Source: Actinomycetota bacterium (GTDB lineage: Bacteria > Actinomycetota > Actinomycetes > S36-B12 > FW305-bin1). From it: 64,000 nucleotides of DNA. Both the position numbers and the translations under genes were made by a program. Shown here one piece after another: positions 28,601 through 36,561 of the stretch (position 1 is its first letter; each line of letters begins with the position of its first letter). The DNA is taken from contig SCTR01000008.1 in NCBI GenBank assembly GCA_004297305.1, positions 1-64,000 on the forward strand, read 5' to 3'. The notes below the pieces were generated by a model, which was given only the letters and a program-made list of their open reading frames with translations, was not told the DNA's origin and made no database searches.

Positions 28601-29101
28601 CGAGTCCGGCTCGCCGACGCCGCGGGCGCGGCCACGTCGGTGCCGGCGACCGACTCGCCCGGCGCCGGCACCTTCGTCGCGACGACGCTTCCGCCGGGAC
28701 CGGCGGGACGGCGGTTGCAGTTGGCCGAGGCGACCGATCGCCGCTGGCAGGTCACCGGCGACGGCGCCGGTCCGGCGCGCACGGTCGACGGCTGGGCGCA
28801 GGGTTTCGCCGTACCGGCGGCCGGCGGTGCCGTGACCGTCACGTACGACGGCCGCGCGCGGACCTGGCAGCTGCTGGCGCAGCTGGTAGCGGTGCTGGTC
28901 GTGATCGTGCTGGCGCTGCCGGGCCGGCGCCGGGAGCAGGTCGACCCCGAGGCGGTCGAGACCGCCGCGGCGCTGGCGGCCGGCCCTGCCGGAATGGCCG
29001 GCGCTCAACCGGACTCCGGCGCTCAACTCAAGTCCGCCGACGAACCGGAGCCCGGCGACGAACTGGAGCCCGATCGGCAAGCGGAGCGGGGGTCCTCGTG
29101 A
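25676..29101 (+). CDS. Membrane-bound GT2 glycosyltransferase with a large multi-pass and extracellular part
   Basis: This 1,141-residue protein has an N-terminal GT2 domain (residues ~33-320: VTAVIVSHDGARWLPAVLATVAAQ, FLHDDSAP with acidic donor-site residues, LPLFRDDVDFGWRANLSGERV), about ten hydrophobic segments between ~455 and 860, and a soluble part to about 1,070 followed by a final membrane segment and a charged tail. An acidic Asp/Gly/Asn insert (residues ~118-152) interrupts the GT2 domain. It probably glycosylates a lipid-linked acceptor in wall glycan synthesis. The start lies 12 nt after TAGGGT (25658-25663). It overlaps the DUF5719 gene by 4 nt. Confidence 0.85.
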   Translation: MTTDLDSGPGRPDVVPDEDAPAVGDSIPRRRHHVTAVIVSHDGARWLPAVLATVAAQTRPAELVVGVDTGSHDNSGLLLRSALGDDHVGSAPRDTSYGAALARGLALADGLLASDASQSLRGNDIGDHDEAGHDGGGDGNDDDGNDDDGWRPGTGEPIRWLWFLHDDSAPALDALDELLLTSDSSPGTTVLGPKVRGWYDRRLLLECGVSISTSGRRDTGLEWREHDQGQHDTVRDVLAVGSAGMLVRRDVWDRLGGFDPALPLFRDDVDFGWRANLSGERVLLAPAAVVHHAEASASARRPLDAAHGSALRRDRASALHVLLAHAPGWRLPLTVVRLVLGTAVRALGLLIAKAPADARDEVVALGDVLADPAAVFASRHRVAAAAPGAYVRHLRPRPATAVRHAVEHLAGLLTTASGGGERSRSGAVETGPVDEAAAYLEDTGSGLLRRTLARPGVLLGLVLTLVSLVAARGLLFADGRLLGGALLPAPDGAADLWRSYTEAWHEVGPGSSAPAPPYLALLGSLAFLLVGRAPLAVDVTLLLAVPLAAVSAFAALRGLVAAPLLRGWMAATYALLPAVTGATSSGRLGTAAFAVLLPPTARMFARVLGLVPAGAKPAGPRTTAGATLLLAAATAFVPGSWLLAVVLGGIAAVVMDPPQVVWRRLVLVLLAAPALLLPWSGELLQHPQLLLLEAGLPGPVDADLDTADVVLLHPGGPGMTPLWLTAGVVVAALFALLRRDRARAVVGAWLVVAVAAGFGTLQTLVTVVPPSSTTAAQPWPGPATLVMGAAMLFAIGVAGQGLVRRLTRTTFGWRQLAVAGIVVLVLAAPVLSAGWLLGGFDPPLRRADPSTVPAFVAADAAGPDLPRTLVLRVAPDGTVGYALLSGAGSVLGDAETGPPASAYRRLDPVVSALAAGRGGDEVAVLSTYAVRYVLLAGAVTAGSDGLVATLDSEPGLRRLSTSAGEALWRVAGTTSRVRLADAAGAATSVPATDSPGAGTFVATTLPPGPAGRRLQLAEATDRRWQVTGDGAGPARTVDGWAQGFAVPAAGGAVTVTYDGRARTWQLLAQLVAVLVVIVLALPGRRREQVDPEAVETAAALAAGPAGMAGAQPDSGAQLKSADEPEPGDELEPDRQAERGSS
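26090..26119 (+). repeat. 15-bp tandem duplication in the acidic GT2 insert
   Basis: GGCAACGACGACGAC occurs at 26090-26104 and 26105-26119 in frame, encoding GNDDD twice. It lies inside the low-complexity acidic loop of the membrane glycosyltransferase. Confidence 0.85.
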
Positions 29102-30570
29102 GAGCCCAGCTGCCTCCCATCCGGGTGGGACTCATCGCTGTCGGCATCGTCATCCTGCTCGCCCTGATCGGGACCGCCGTCGCCCGGAGCGGACCGGCAG
29201 CACCGCCGTCCAGCGTGGTCGTGCCGGTCGGCTCGGTCACCGTGGTCTGCCCGGAGGCGGGGTCGGGCGACGTGGACACCGTCCGTACCTCGGCGGCGGT
29301 CGTGCCCGGACTGCCCGGGCAGGACCGGCCCGGTGCCGCGGTGCTGCGCACCCAGGCCGGCGACGCCTCGGCCACGGCGACGGTGACCGCTCCCGGCGGT
29401 CAAGCGGAGATCGTCAGCACCCAGCTGGCCCGGCCGGCGGTGGTCGGTCACGCCGATGGGGGGCTCGCCCCAGGCTTCGTCGCCGACCAGTTCGGCGTCG
29501 ACGGCCGCGGCCGGGACCGGGGCCTGGCCTCGACCGCCTGCCAGTCACCGGCGGCCGATCAGTGGTTCGTCGGCGGCGGCGGCACGACGGGCCGGGTGAG
29601 CCGGGTCATCCTGGTCAACGCCGACGAGGCGGCCGCGCAGGTGGACGTGCTGCTGGTCGGGCCGGCCGGTCCGATCGAGGCTCCGGCCGGCCGCGGCGTC
29701 GTGGTGCCACCGGGCGGTCGTACCACCCTGCGGCTGGACGCGCTGGCCCCCGGCGTCGCCGACCTCGCCGTCCACGTCGCAGTCCGGTCCGGGCGGGTGG
29801 CCGCCGGCGTCCACGACAGCGAGTCGGCCGGTATCGATCCGCGGGGCGTGGACTGGGTCCCGCTCGCGGCGGCCCCGGCCACGCGGGTCGTCCTCCCGGC
29901 GATCCCCGCGGGCGCGGGATCCCGTGTGCTGCAGGTGGTATCACCGACCGCTGACGCTCGGGTGGCGATCCGCGTGGTGACCGGGTCAGGCGCGTTCTCC
30001 CCGGCCGGGCAGGAGAATCTCGACGCCCCTCGCGCCCGGCTGAGTTCAGTGGACCTGACCGCCGCGCTGGGCGGCGCCGCCGGTGCTGTCGAGCTGACCA
30101 GCGACGTCCCGGTGGTGGCGGGACTGCGGGCGCGGTCCGCGGGAGCTGTGATCGACGAGTCCTACAGTGCCGGCGCCTCGCCGCTGACGGGTCCCGCTGC
30201 GGTGACCGGCCTGCCCGGCCAGCCCGGCCTGGCGACGTCGATCGTCGTGAGCGCCTCGGGCGCCGGTGGCGCGGCCGACCTCACCCTGCTCGGCTACACC
30301 GCGGCGGGCGTCGCCGTCCCGACGCCGCCACGGCGTATCGACGTCGCCGACGCCACGACGGTCGCCGTCGGCGTGACGCCGCCGCCGGGGGCGGCGTGGT
30401 TCACCGCCGTCCTGACGCCGGTCGCCGGCGGGCCGCTGTACGCCGGGCACACCGTGACCCAGCCGGTTCCCAACGGGGTCGCCATGACGGGCTATCCCTG
30501 GTCGCCGCTGCGGGTGACGGTGGTGGTCCCGGCGGTGGACGCCGATCTGGCCGTCACACTCCGCCGCTGA
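29098..30570 (+). CDS. DUF5719 secreted or membrane-anchored protein
   Basis: This 490-residue protein has an N-terminal membrane segment (VGLIAVGIVILLALIGTAVA) and a long external beta-rich region with STACQSPAADQWFVGGGGT and repeated Val/Ala/Gly strands, matching DUF5719. The family lies beside the large membrane GT2 gene in many actinobacteria; no activity is established. The GTGA overlap with that gene supports a joint role in surface glycan assembly. GTG 29098 was chosen for the overlap and because the hydrophobic segment follows directly. Confidence 0.82.
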   Translation: MRAQLPPIRVGLIAVGIVILLALIGTAVARSGPAAPPSSVVVPVGSVTVVCPEAGSGDVDTVRTSAAVVPGLPGQDRPGAAVLRTQAGDASATATVTAPGGQAEIVSTQLARPAVVGHADGGLAPGFVADQFGVDGRGRDRGLASTACQSPAADQWFVGGGGTTGRVSRVILVNADEAAAQVDVLLVGPAGPIEAPAGRGVVVPPGGRTTLRLDALAPGVADLAVHVAVRSGRVAAGVHDSESAGIDPRGVDWVPLAAAPATRVVLPAIPAGAGSRVLQVVSPTADARVAIRVVTGSGAFSPAGQENLDAPRARLSSVDLTAALGGAAGAVELTSDVPVVAGLRARSAGAVIDESYSAGASPLTGPAAVTGLPGQPGLATSIVVSASGAGGAADLTLLGYTAAGVAVPTPPRRIDVADATTVAVGVTPPPGAAWFTAVLTPVAGGPLYAGHTVTQPVPNGVAMTGYPWSPLRVTVVVPAVDADLAVTLRR

Positions 30571-30657
30571 AACCCCCGTCCGGCCGGCTGACCTGCGCCG
30601 TCGACCACGTTCCGCTGCCGGGGTCGGACCGTGCGCTCCGGCTACCGGACGATCCGC

Positions 30658-30685
30658 TTGGTGTTCTCAGGACAGCCCCTACGGT
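30658..30685 (+). promoter_or_regulatory. Candidate promoter of the GH16 gene
   Basis: TTGGTG (30658-30663), a 16-nt spacer, then TACGGT (30680-30685), predicting a leader of about 80 nt before GTG 30775. The rest of the 204-nt gap shows no gene. Confidence 0.4.
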
Positions 30686-30774
30686 GACCGATCCCTGAGG
30701 GAGATCGCAGGATCGCCCAGGCCCCACGAACCCCGGATCAGCACCGCGCCACCGGGGCGAGGAAGGAGCACTCC

Positions 30775-31590
30775 GTGCAGCATGCCCTCCGTGACCGGGT
30801 CGTCGGTCGCCTGAAGTCCCGCCGGCTGTCGACCCTGGCGCTGCCGGTCGCCGCGACCGCGCTGGTCGTCCCGCTGCTGGCCGCGACCGGGACCCCGGCC
30901 GCCGTGCCGGCTGCCGGGCCGGTATCACCGGCGACGGTGCCGGCCGCCGTCGTCGCCCCGGCTGCCACCGGCTGGGTCAAGGTCTTCTCCGACGGGTTCA
31001 AGCGTGGGGTCACCCGGCCGTGGTCGGTCTACGCCGGGCAGCCCGGGGGCAACGCCTACGGCCTGTGGAGCCGCAGCAACGTGACGGCCCGCAAGGGCAA
31101 GCTGGTGCTGCGCGGCGACGCCGCCGGGGGACGCGCCGTGACCGGCGGACTGTGCCTATGCTCGTTGAACCTCACCTACGGCCGGTGGGAAGCCAAGATC
31201 AAGGTGCAGGCCGACCGGGGCGTCAAGTGGGTCGCGCTGCTGTGGCCGCAGAGCGGGCGCTGGCCGATGGACGGCGAGGTCGACTTCGCCGAGGACTTCG
31301 GCGGCTCGCGTTCCGGTTTCAGCGCCTTCGTGCACTACGGCGCCAACAACGCGCAGATCCATCGGGTGGCGCCGCGGGTCAACATGACCAAGTGGCACCG
31401 GGTCGGCGTCGAGTGGACCCCGGGCCAGCTGCGCTTCCTCATCGACGGCAAGGTCTGGGGCACGGTGACCGGTCCGGCCGTCCCGACCAAGGCCATGCAC
31501 CTGGCGATCCAGACCGAGGGAGTGGCTCGGGCGCAGGCCAACCCGGCCGACCTCAAGGTCGACTGGGTGAAGGTGTGGCGGCTGGCCTGA
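30775..31590 (+). CDS. Secreted GH16-family glycoside hydrolase
   Basis: This 271-residue protein has a signal sequence (RRLSTLALPVAATALVVPLLAA, Ala/Pro-rich to about residue 64) and a GH16 jelly-roll domain. The catalytic ExDxxE motif is intact: E168, D170 and E173 in DGEVDFAED. WPMDGEVDF and the aromatic WSVYAGQPGGNAYGLW also fit. GH16 enzymes cleave or transfer beta-glucans, galactans or related glycans; the substrate is not evident. It may trim a surface polysaccharide made by neighbouring genes. GGAAGGAG upstream supports GTG 30775. The 3' end overlaps the convergent zincin-like gene by 38 nt. Confidence 0.88.
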   Translation: MQHALRDRVVGRLKSRRLSTLALPVAATALVVPLLAATGTPAAVPAAGPVSPATVPAAVVAPAATGWVKVFSDGFKRGVTRPWSVYAGQPGGNAYGLWSRSNVTARKGKLVLRGDAAGGRAVTGGLCLCSLNLTYGRWEAKIKVQADRGVKWVALLWPQSGRWPMDGEVDFAEDFGGSRSGFSAFVHYGANNAQIHRVAPRVNMTKWHRVGVEWTPGQLRFLIDGKVWGTVTGPAVPTKAMHLAIQTEGVARAQANPADLKVDWVKVWRLA

Positions 31591-32104
31591 CCCCGGGTAC
31601 GGCGGCGCCGACGGTCAGGGCTCGTCGTCGGGGCCGCCGTAGGTCGGGTCGACCTGTTCGGGTCAGCCCGAGCACCACGGCCACCTGTTCGGCCACCACG
31701 TCCTGCACGATCGCGGTCAGCTCGGTGGTGCCGTTGGCGCGCAGCTCGACCGGGCGGCGGTGGACGATGATCCGCGCCGGCCGGTCGCCACTGGCATCCA
31801 CGCTGCGGCCCAACGGGATCGGCGGGCCGGCCGGATCGCCGGAAGGCGCTGCCGGGACGTCGTCGACACCGACCTCGATCCGCGCGACATCGGGGAGGTG
31901 ACGCTGCAGCCGTTCGACGGCGTCCAGCACGAGGTCGTCGAACGCCTCCGCCCGGGTGCGGACGAACGGCAGCGCCGGCGGTGCGAGCGGCCCCCGGACC
32001 CCCCGGCCGTGGCGATCCCGCCGCCGCCGGAATCTCCCGCCGGAAGAGGGTGCGCCGCCGTCGGGAGCGGGTGCGCCGCCGTCTTGTCCTTGCCCGTCGG
32101 GCAT
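31553..32104 (-). CDS. Zincin-like metallopeptidase family protein lacking HExxH
   Basis: This 183-residue protein matches the actinobacterial metallopeptidase family near whiB2/DUF3499: FVRTRAEAFDDLVLDAVERLQRHLP, VARIEVGVDDVPA, RIIVHRRPVELRA. Where typical family members have HExxHHFG, this has VVAEQVAVVLG, so the zinc-binding histidines are absent and proteolysis is doubtful. My recollection is that this subfamily commonly lacks them. The C-terminal ~40 residues are Arg/Pro-rich and overlap the GH16 gene's end, so the true functional end may be earlier. ATG 32104 has GCGAGG upstream. Confidence 0.7.
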   Translation of the reverse strand: MPDGQGQDGGAPAPDGGAPSSGGRFRRRRDRHGRGVRGPLAPPALPFVRTRAEAFDDLVLDAVERLQRHLPDVARIEVGVDDVPAAPSGDPAGPPIPLGRSVDASGDRPARIIVHRRPVELRANGTTELTAIVQDVVAEQVAVVLGLTRTGRPDLRRPRRRALTVGAAVPGVRPAATPSPSRP

Positions 32105-32274
32105 GCCGAACCTCGCTGAAGCAGGACGGTGTGCTGGATGCCGCCGACGGTACCGAGCGCGACCGACCGACGTCCCGTCGCCGGCCTGGCGGCCCGTTGT
32201 CCTACGGTGAGCCAAGCCCTGCGGGGCTGCCGGATCCGGCAGCAGCCGGCCGGCCGGCAGACCCGGAGGTCGTC

Positions 32275-32931
32275 ATGCGGGAACCGGACTGGACGATCCT
32301 CGACGACGCTCTGGCCTATCCGCAGCAGTGCCTGGGCGACCTCTCGGCGTACCACCACCTGCCGGTCAGCCTGGAAGGCGTCGGCTTCATCGGCCGGCTG
32401 TTCGACCCGCCGATGTTCGCCGCGAGCACCGCCACCCCGGCGGTCACCCCGGGCGACATCCTCGCGGTCAGCATGCTGTCGCAGGTCATCCCGCCGCGCG
32501 CCGCGGCGTGCCTGGTGCAGAGCCCGCCGCCGGAACTCGTCGACGCGCTGCAGGCGATTCCCCCGGAGGCGGAGCTGGGCAAGGTCGACGACCCGGCCAG
32601 CGAGTGGCTGAGGATGGCCGCGGCGGCGCAGGCCGCCGTCGCGGGGATGGCCGGGATGACCCGCAGCACCACGTCGGCGGTGCTCGCCCGCAAGTGGCCC
32701 GGGCTCGTCCCCATCGAAGACGACGTGACGATGGCGGCCTTCGGCGAACCGGACACGCTGTGGGAGCCGCTCCGGCAGCGGCTGCGCGGCGGCCTGCACG
32801 ACCAGGTGGAGGACCTGCTGATCCAGACGATGCTCGTCGGCCGGGTCTCCGTGCTGCGGGCCATCGGAACGATCCTGTGGATGCGGCAGCGCGACCCGGC
32901 CGACGGGGCCGTACCGCCTGGCTTCCTCTAG
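32275..32931 (+). CDS. DUF6308-like conserved protein
   Basis: This 218-residue protein begins at ATG 32275 behind GGAGGT. Features are DDALAYPQQCLGDLSAYHH, VTPGDILAVSMLSQVIPPRAAACLV and TSAVLARKWPGLVPIEDDVT, which resemble DUF6308 proteins (the LARKxPxLIPxxD motif). No transmembrane segment or known catalytic motif is evident. It is divergent from the zincin-like gene over 170 nt. Function unknown. Confidence 0.72.
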   Translation: MREPDWTILDDALAYPQQCLGDLSAYHHLPVSLEGVGFIGRLFDPPMFAASTATPAVTPGDILAVSMLSQVIPPRAAACLVQSPPPELVDALQAIPPEAELGKVDDPASEWLRMAAAAQAAVAGMAGMTRSTTSAVLARKWPGLVPIEDDVTMAAFGEPDTLWEPLRQRLRGGLHDQVEDLLIQTMLVGRVSVLRAIGTILWMRQRDPADGAVPPGFL

Positions 32932-32987
32932 CACCGGGCCCACCAACCGGTCCGGCGCGCCGAGCCGGTCAACCCCGGCCGCGCCGG

Positions 32988-32993
32988 TAGTTT
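32988..32993 (+). promoter_or_regulatory. -10 hexamer TAGTTT of a probable leaderless promoter
   Basis: TAGTTT is followed by 6 nt (GCGCTC) and GTG 33000 of the DUF3499 gene, without a Shine-Dalgarno. Confidence 0.5.
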
Positions 32994-32999
32994 GCGCTC

Positions 33000-33362
33000 G
33001 TGAGTCCCGTGCGGCGCTGCTCCAAGCCCTCCTGTACCCGTGCCGCCGTCGCCACACTCACCTACGTGTACGCCGACTCCACGGCCGTCCTCGGGCCGCT
33101 GGCCACGTACGCCGAGCCGCACTGTTACGACCTGTGCCAGCACCACAGCGAACGGCTCACCGCACCCCGTGGCTGGGAGGTCGTGCGGATCCAGCCCGAT
33201 CCGGAAGCGCTCAAGCCGTCCAGCGACGACCTCGAAGCGCTGGCTGACGCCGTACGGGAAGCCGCCCGCCCTCGCGCCGCGGTCGCCGGTGCCGGTGACG
33301 AACCGAACGGCCCCGAGCCCGCCCGGCGGGGGCACCTGCGGGTGCTGCGGTCTCCGGACTGA
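33000..33362 (+). CDS. DUF3499 zinc-ribbon-like protein
   Basis: This 120-residue protein has the DUF3499 pattern: VRRCSKPSCTRAAVATLTYVY at the N-terminus, then EPHCYDLCQHHSERLTAPRGWEVVR. Two C-x3-4-C pairs and histidines suggest a zinc-binding fold. The family is restricted to Actinobacteria and lies upstream of manB (Rv3258c in M. tuberculosis). Function unknown. The last 40 residues are low complexity. Confidence 0.88.
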   Translation: MSPVRRCSKPSCTRAAVATLTYVYADSTAVLGPLATYAEPHCYDLCQHHSERLTAPRGWEVVRIQPDPEALKPSSDDLEALADAVREAARPRAAVAGAGDEPNGPEPARRGHLRVLRSPD

Positions 33363-33382
33363 CCAGTCGCCCCTGCCCGGTA

Positions 33383-33427
33383 GTCGCGACAGGCTCCGCG
33401 ACCGCTTCCGAGGGGAACGCTTCCCTC
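33383..33427 (+). terminator. Two hairpins after the DUF3499 gene
   Basis: GTCGCG/CGCGAC (33383-33388 with 33397-33402) and GAGGGGAA, loop CGC, TTCCCTC (33410-33427, one bulge). They lie within 65 nt after the DUF3499 stop. There is no T-run, as is common for actinobacterial terminators. Confidence 0.4.
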
Positions 33428-33538
33428 CCCGCCCGAGCGTCCATTACGGTCGGCGGCGGCGCGCACCGGTACGGGTGCGGATTGGTCGACGCTCAGGGGG
33501 CTGGCCCGTGACTGTCGTGTCGGGGATCGGGAGTCATC

Positions 33539-33784
33539 ATGGCGGGTGTGTCCGGGGCTGAACGCGAGCCGTTGGGGTCGCTGACCCAGCGCGGCGCGCG
33601 CGGCGAGCGGAGCTGCCGGGCCTGTTCCAGCGTCCGGGTCACGCACATCGTCATGGAACTCACCGACGGGTCGCTGGTGGACTTCACCTCGTGCCTGGAC
33701 TGCGAGGAGCGGACCTGGGAGCAGGACGGCGAGGTGCTGACCGTCGACACCGTCCTGCACAAGACGCGCCGGCCTGATCGGTAA
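33539..33784 (+). CDS. Small conserved actinobacterial zinc-finger protein
   Basis: This 81-residue protein carries C26-x2-C29 (SCRACS) and C52-x2-C55 (SCLDCEERTW) with VTHIVMELTDGSLVDFTS between them. The pattern fits a small zinc ribbon, conserved upstream of manB in Streptomyces-like genomes as I recall. GGGAG precedes ATG 33539, and TACGGT (33445-33450) could be a promoter with a leader of about 80 nt. Role unknown; it may bind nucleic acid or protein. Confidence 0.78.
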   Translation: MAGVSGAEREPLGSLTQRGARGERSCRACSSVRVTHIVMELTDGSLVDFTSCLDCEERTWEQDGEVLTVDTVLHKTRRPDR

Positions 33785-33860
33785 CCCGGCCGGCGTCCTG
33801 CCATGGCAGCTGGCCGAACCCGGCCGGCTGCGTCGCCGCGCTGGCGCCTCGCCGCGTCGC

Positions 33861-33866
33861 TAGGCT
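33861..33866 (+). promoter_or_regulatory. -10 hexamer TAGGCT of a probable leaderless promoter
   Basis: TAGGCT is followed by 7 nt (CACCGCC) and GTG 33874 of manB. There is no Shine-Dalgarno. Confidence 0.5.
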
Positions 33867-33873
33867 CACCGCC

Positions 33874-35244
33874 GTGCGTGACCTGGACAGGATCATCAAG
33901 GCCTACGACGTGCGCGGCGTCGTCCCCGACGAGTTCGACGCCGAGGTGGCGCGGCGGATCGGTGCCGCCTTCGTCGCGGTGTTGGCCGACGACGGGCAGC
34001 GTCCGGCCGGCATCGTGGTCGGGCACGACATGCGACCCAGCGGTACGGACCTGGTCGCGGCGTTCACCGAGGGAGTCACGTCGCAGGGCTGCGACGTGGT
34101 GTCGATCGGACTGGCCAGCACCGATCAGCTGTACTTCGCGTCCGGCCGGCTGCAGCTGGCCGGCGCGATGTTCACCGCCAGCCACAATCCGGCGCAGTAC
34201 AACGGAATCAAGCTGTGCCGCGCCGGCGCGTCGCCGGTCGGGCAGGAGTCGGGTTTGCGCCGGATCCGCGAGCTCGCCGATCGCGACCTGCCGGCGTACG
34301 ACGGTGAGCCGGGCCGGCTGACCCACCGGGACCTGCTGGACGACTACGCCACCTACCTGAAGGAGCTGGTGGACCTGTCGAGCAGCCGGGAACTGGTCGT
34401 CGTCGTCGACGCGGGCAACGGCATGGGCGGTCATACCGTCCCGGCAGTTCTCCAAGGTCTTCCGCTGCAAGTGGTTCCGCTGTATTTCGAACTCGACGGG
34501 ACGTTCCCCAACCATGAGGCCAACCCGATCGACCCGGACAACCTGCGGGACCTGCAGGCGGAGGTGCTGGCACGCGGAGCGGACCTGGGGCTGGCCTTCG
34601 ACGGCGACGCCGACCGGTGTTTCGTCGTCGACGAACGCGGCGGCGTGGTCGACCCGTCCACGCTGACCGCGCTGATCGCCGCCCGCGAACTGGGCAAACA
34701 CCCCGGTGCGACGATCATCCACAACCTCATCACGTCCCGGGCCGTGCCGGAGATCGTCACGGAGTTGGGGGGAGTTCCGGTCCGGACCCGGGTCGGGCAT
34801 TCCTTCATCAAGGCGACCATGGCGCAGACCGGCGCGGTCTTCGGCGGCGAGCATTCCGGTCACTTCTACTTCCGTGACTTCTGGCGGGCGGACTCGGGGA
34901 TGCTGGCCGCGCTGCACGTGCTCGCCGCGCTGGGCGAGACTCCGGCCGGCACCGGGCTGTCGGACCTGCTCGCGCCGTACCAGCGGTACGTCGCCAGCGG
35001 AGAGGTCAACTCCGTGGTGGCCGACACGGCGGCGGCGACCGCGCGGGTCCGGTCCCGGTTCGCGACCGGCTGCGAGGTCGACGACCTCGACGGCATGACG
35101 GTGAGCGGGCCGGACTGGTGGTTCAACCTGCGGCCCAGCAACACCGAGCCGTTGTTGCGGCTCAACGTCGAAGCTGCCGACGTCGCCACGATGACCACGC
35201 TGCGCGACCACGTCCTCGCGGTGGTTCGTGAGGGCTCGTCATGA
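33874..35244 (+). CDS. manB: Phosphomannomutase/phosphoglucomutase
   Basis: This 456-residue alpha-D-phosphohexomutase converts mannose-6-phosphate to mannose-1-phosphate. All four family loops are visible: phosphoserine loop TASHNP (S103), metal loop DGDADR (243-248), sugar-binding GEHSGH, and the phosphate-binding RPSNTEP near the C-terminus. It starts at GTG 33874, 7 nt after a TAGGCT hexamer, and heads a run manB - Trm112 - SIS - manA - CDF with overlaps or very short gaps. Its product feeds manC at 16.2 kb. Confidence 0.95.
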   Translation: MRDLDRIIKAYDVRGVVPDEFDAEVARRIGAAFVAVLADDGQRPAGIVVGHDMRPSGTDLVAAFTEGVTSQGCDVVSIGLASTDQLYFASGRLQLAGAMFTASHNPAQYNGIKLCRAGASPVGQESGLRRIRELADRDLPAYDGEPGRLTHRDLLDDYATYLKELVDLSSSRELVVVVDAGNGMGGHTVPAVLQGLPLQVVPLYFELDGTFPNHEANPIDPDNLRDLQAEVLARGADLGLAFDGDADRCFVVDERGGVVDPSTLTALIAARELGKHPGATIIHNLITSRAVPEIVTELGGVPVRTRVGHSFIKATMAQTGAVFGGEHSGHFYFRDFWRADSGMLAALHVLAALGETPAGTGLSDLLAPYQRYVASGEVNSVVADTAAATARVRSRFATGCEVDDLDGMTVSGPDWWFNLRPSNTEPLLRLNVEAADVATMTTLRDHVLAVVREGSS

Positions 35245-35429
35245 GCGAGGACCGACTCGGGCTCGACGCGGTGCTGCTGGAGCTGCTGCGGTGTCCGGAG
35301 CCCCACCACGGCGAGCTCGAGATCGACCGGCAGCGCTCGGCGCTGGTGTGTGTGGTGTGCGGCAACGCGTATCCCGTTCGTGACGGCATCCCGGTGATGC
35401 TGCGCGACGACGTCCTGCCCGAGAGCTGA
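35241..35429 (+). CDS. Trm112-like small protein
   Basis: This 62-residue protein overlaps the manB stop by 4 nt (ATGA). It has the Trm112/UPF0434 pattern: LLELLRCPEP, LVCVVCGNAYPVRDGIPVMLRDD, with a Cys pair in the second half and one Cys in the first. Relatives act as zinc-binding partners or activators of methyltransferases. Its conserved place between manB and the SIS gene in Actinobacteria has no known explanation. Confidence 0.9.
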   Translation: MSEDRLGLDAVLLELLRCPEPHHGELEIDRQRSALVCVVCGNAYPVRDGIPVMLRDDVLPES

Positions 35430-35432
35430 ACC

Positions 35433-36560
35433 GTGCTCGACGACGTCGTACTCGACGACGCCGACGCCCTGGTGGACCGCGACCGCCACCAGGTCCTCTG
35501 GACGACGGCGGAGGCCGGTGCCCAGGTGCGCCTCGGGCGCGCCGGACTCGACGACACGATGCTGGACCGGGTGCTGGCCGACGGCAGGCCGCGGGCGGTT
35601 GTCGTTGCCGGTGTGGGCGTTGCGGCGTTGGCCGCCGATATCGCCGTCGCAGTCTTCGGCCCGCTGTTGCCGGCGCCCGTGGTTGCCGTCGCCGGCCATC
35701 AGCTGCCCGGCTGGGTCGGCCCGGTCGACCTCGTGGTCGTGACCTCGGTGACCGGCGACGCGACCGAGCCGGTCCTGCTGGCGGCTGAGGCCGCGCGACG
35801 CGGTGCCCGGACCGTGGTGGTCGCGCCGCCGCGCACGCCACTGGCCGAGCAGGTGCGAAGTGCGCGCGGCGGTGTCCTGCTGCAGATCCCCGAACCCTCC
35901 GAGGCGTCCCGCGCCCACTTGTGGTCGCTGCTGGTCCCGCTCGTGTCCACGCTGGAATGCGTTGCGGCGCAGATTGTCTCCACCCAGATCTGGGAGCTCG
36001 CCGCGGACGTGCTCGACGCGCGGGCCGCGTCGTACGGCCCCGCGGTGTCGACCGCGGACAACCTGGCCAAGGAACTCGCGCTGGAACTGGCTCCCGCGGT
36101 CCCGGTGGTGTGGGGCAGCGGCTCGGTGGGGGGCGTGGCCGCCGGCCGCGCCGTCGCCCAGTTCGCCGGCTACGCCCGGCTCCCGGCGGTGGGCGGCCGG
36201 CTGCCCCATGCCGCCCGAACCCAGCTGCCGCTGCTGGACGGTCCGCTGGCCGCCGCCGACGACGCCGAGGACCTGTTCCGTGACCGGGTCGCCGACCCGG
36301 ACGGCCAGCGGCAGATCCGGCTGCTGCTGCTGCGCGACACCGACGAGACCGAGGTCGTGTCGCAGTGGGCGGACGCCGTCGCCACGTTGGCCGAGCAGCG
36401 CCGGCTGGGTGGTCGCACGGTGCGCGCCGAGGGCGACCACCCGGTGATGCGGTTGGCGTCGATCCTGCCGCTGGTGGACTTCGCGGCGGCCTACGCCGCA
36501 CTGGCCGTCGGGGTCGACCCGGGGGCCCGGGCGTTCCCGGCGCTGGGATACGGGGGCTGA
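35433..36560 (+). CDS. SIS-domain protein, phosphoglucose/phosphomannose isomerase-like
   Basis: This 375-residue protein starts at GTG 35433. It has the tandem SIS layout of bifunctional PGI/PMI enzymes, but the first half is degraded in glycine motifs (AVVVAGVGVAALAADI, VVVTSVTGDATEPVLLAAEAARRGA). The second half has VPVVWGSGSVGGVAAGRAVAQFAGYARLPA. It corresponds to Rv3256c, lying between manB and manA. With manA next door, it may be a regulator or accessory sugar-phosphate isomerase. Catalytic status is uncertain. Confidence 0.82.
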   Translation: MLDDVVLDDADALVDRDRHQVLWTTAEAGAQVRLGRAGLDDTMLDRVLADGRPRAVVVAGVGVAALAADIAVAVFGPLLPAPVVAVAGHQLPGWVGPVDLVVVTSVTGDATEPVLLAAEAARRGARTVVVAPPRTPLAEQVRSARGGVLLQIPEPSEASRAHLWSLLVPLVSTLECVAAQIVSTQIWELAADVLDARAASYGPAVSTADNLAKELALELAPAVPVVWGSGSVGGVAAGRAVAQFAGYARLPAVGGRLPHAARTQLPLLDGPLAAADDAEDLFRDRVADPDGQRQIRLLLLRDTDETEVVSQWADAVATLAEQRRLGGRTVRAEGDHPVMRLASILPLVDFAAAYAALAVGVDPGARAFPALGYGG

Positions 36561-36561
36561 G

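Noticed and set aside
30571-30774. c-di-AMP (ydaO-type) riboswitch before the GH16 wall-hydrolase-like gene
   Set aside because: The conserved core elements of that class are not present in the 204-nt leader.
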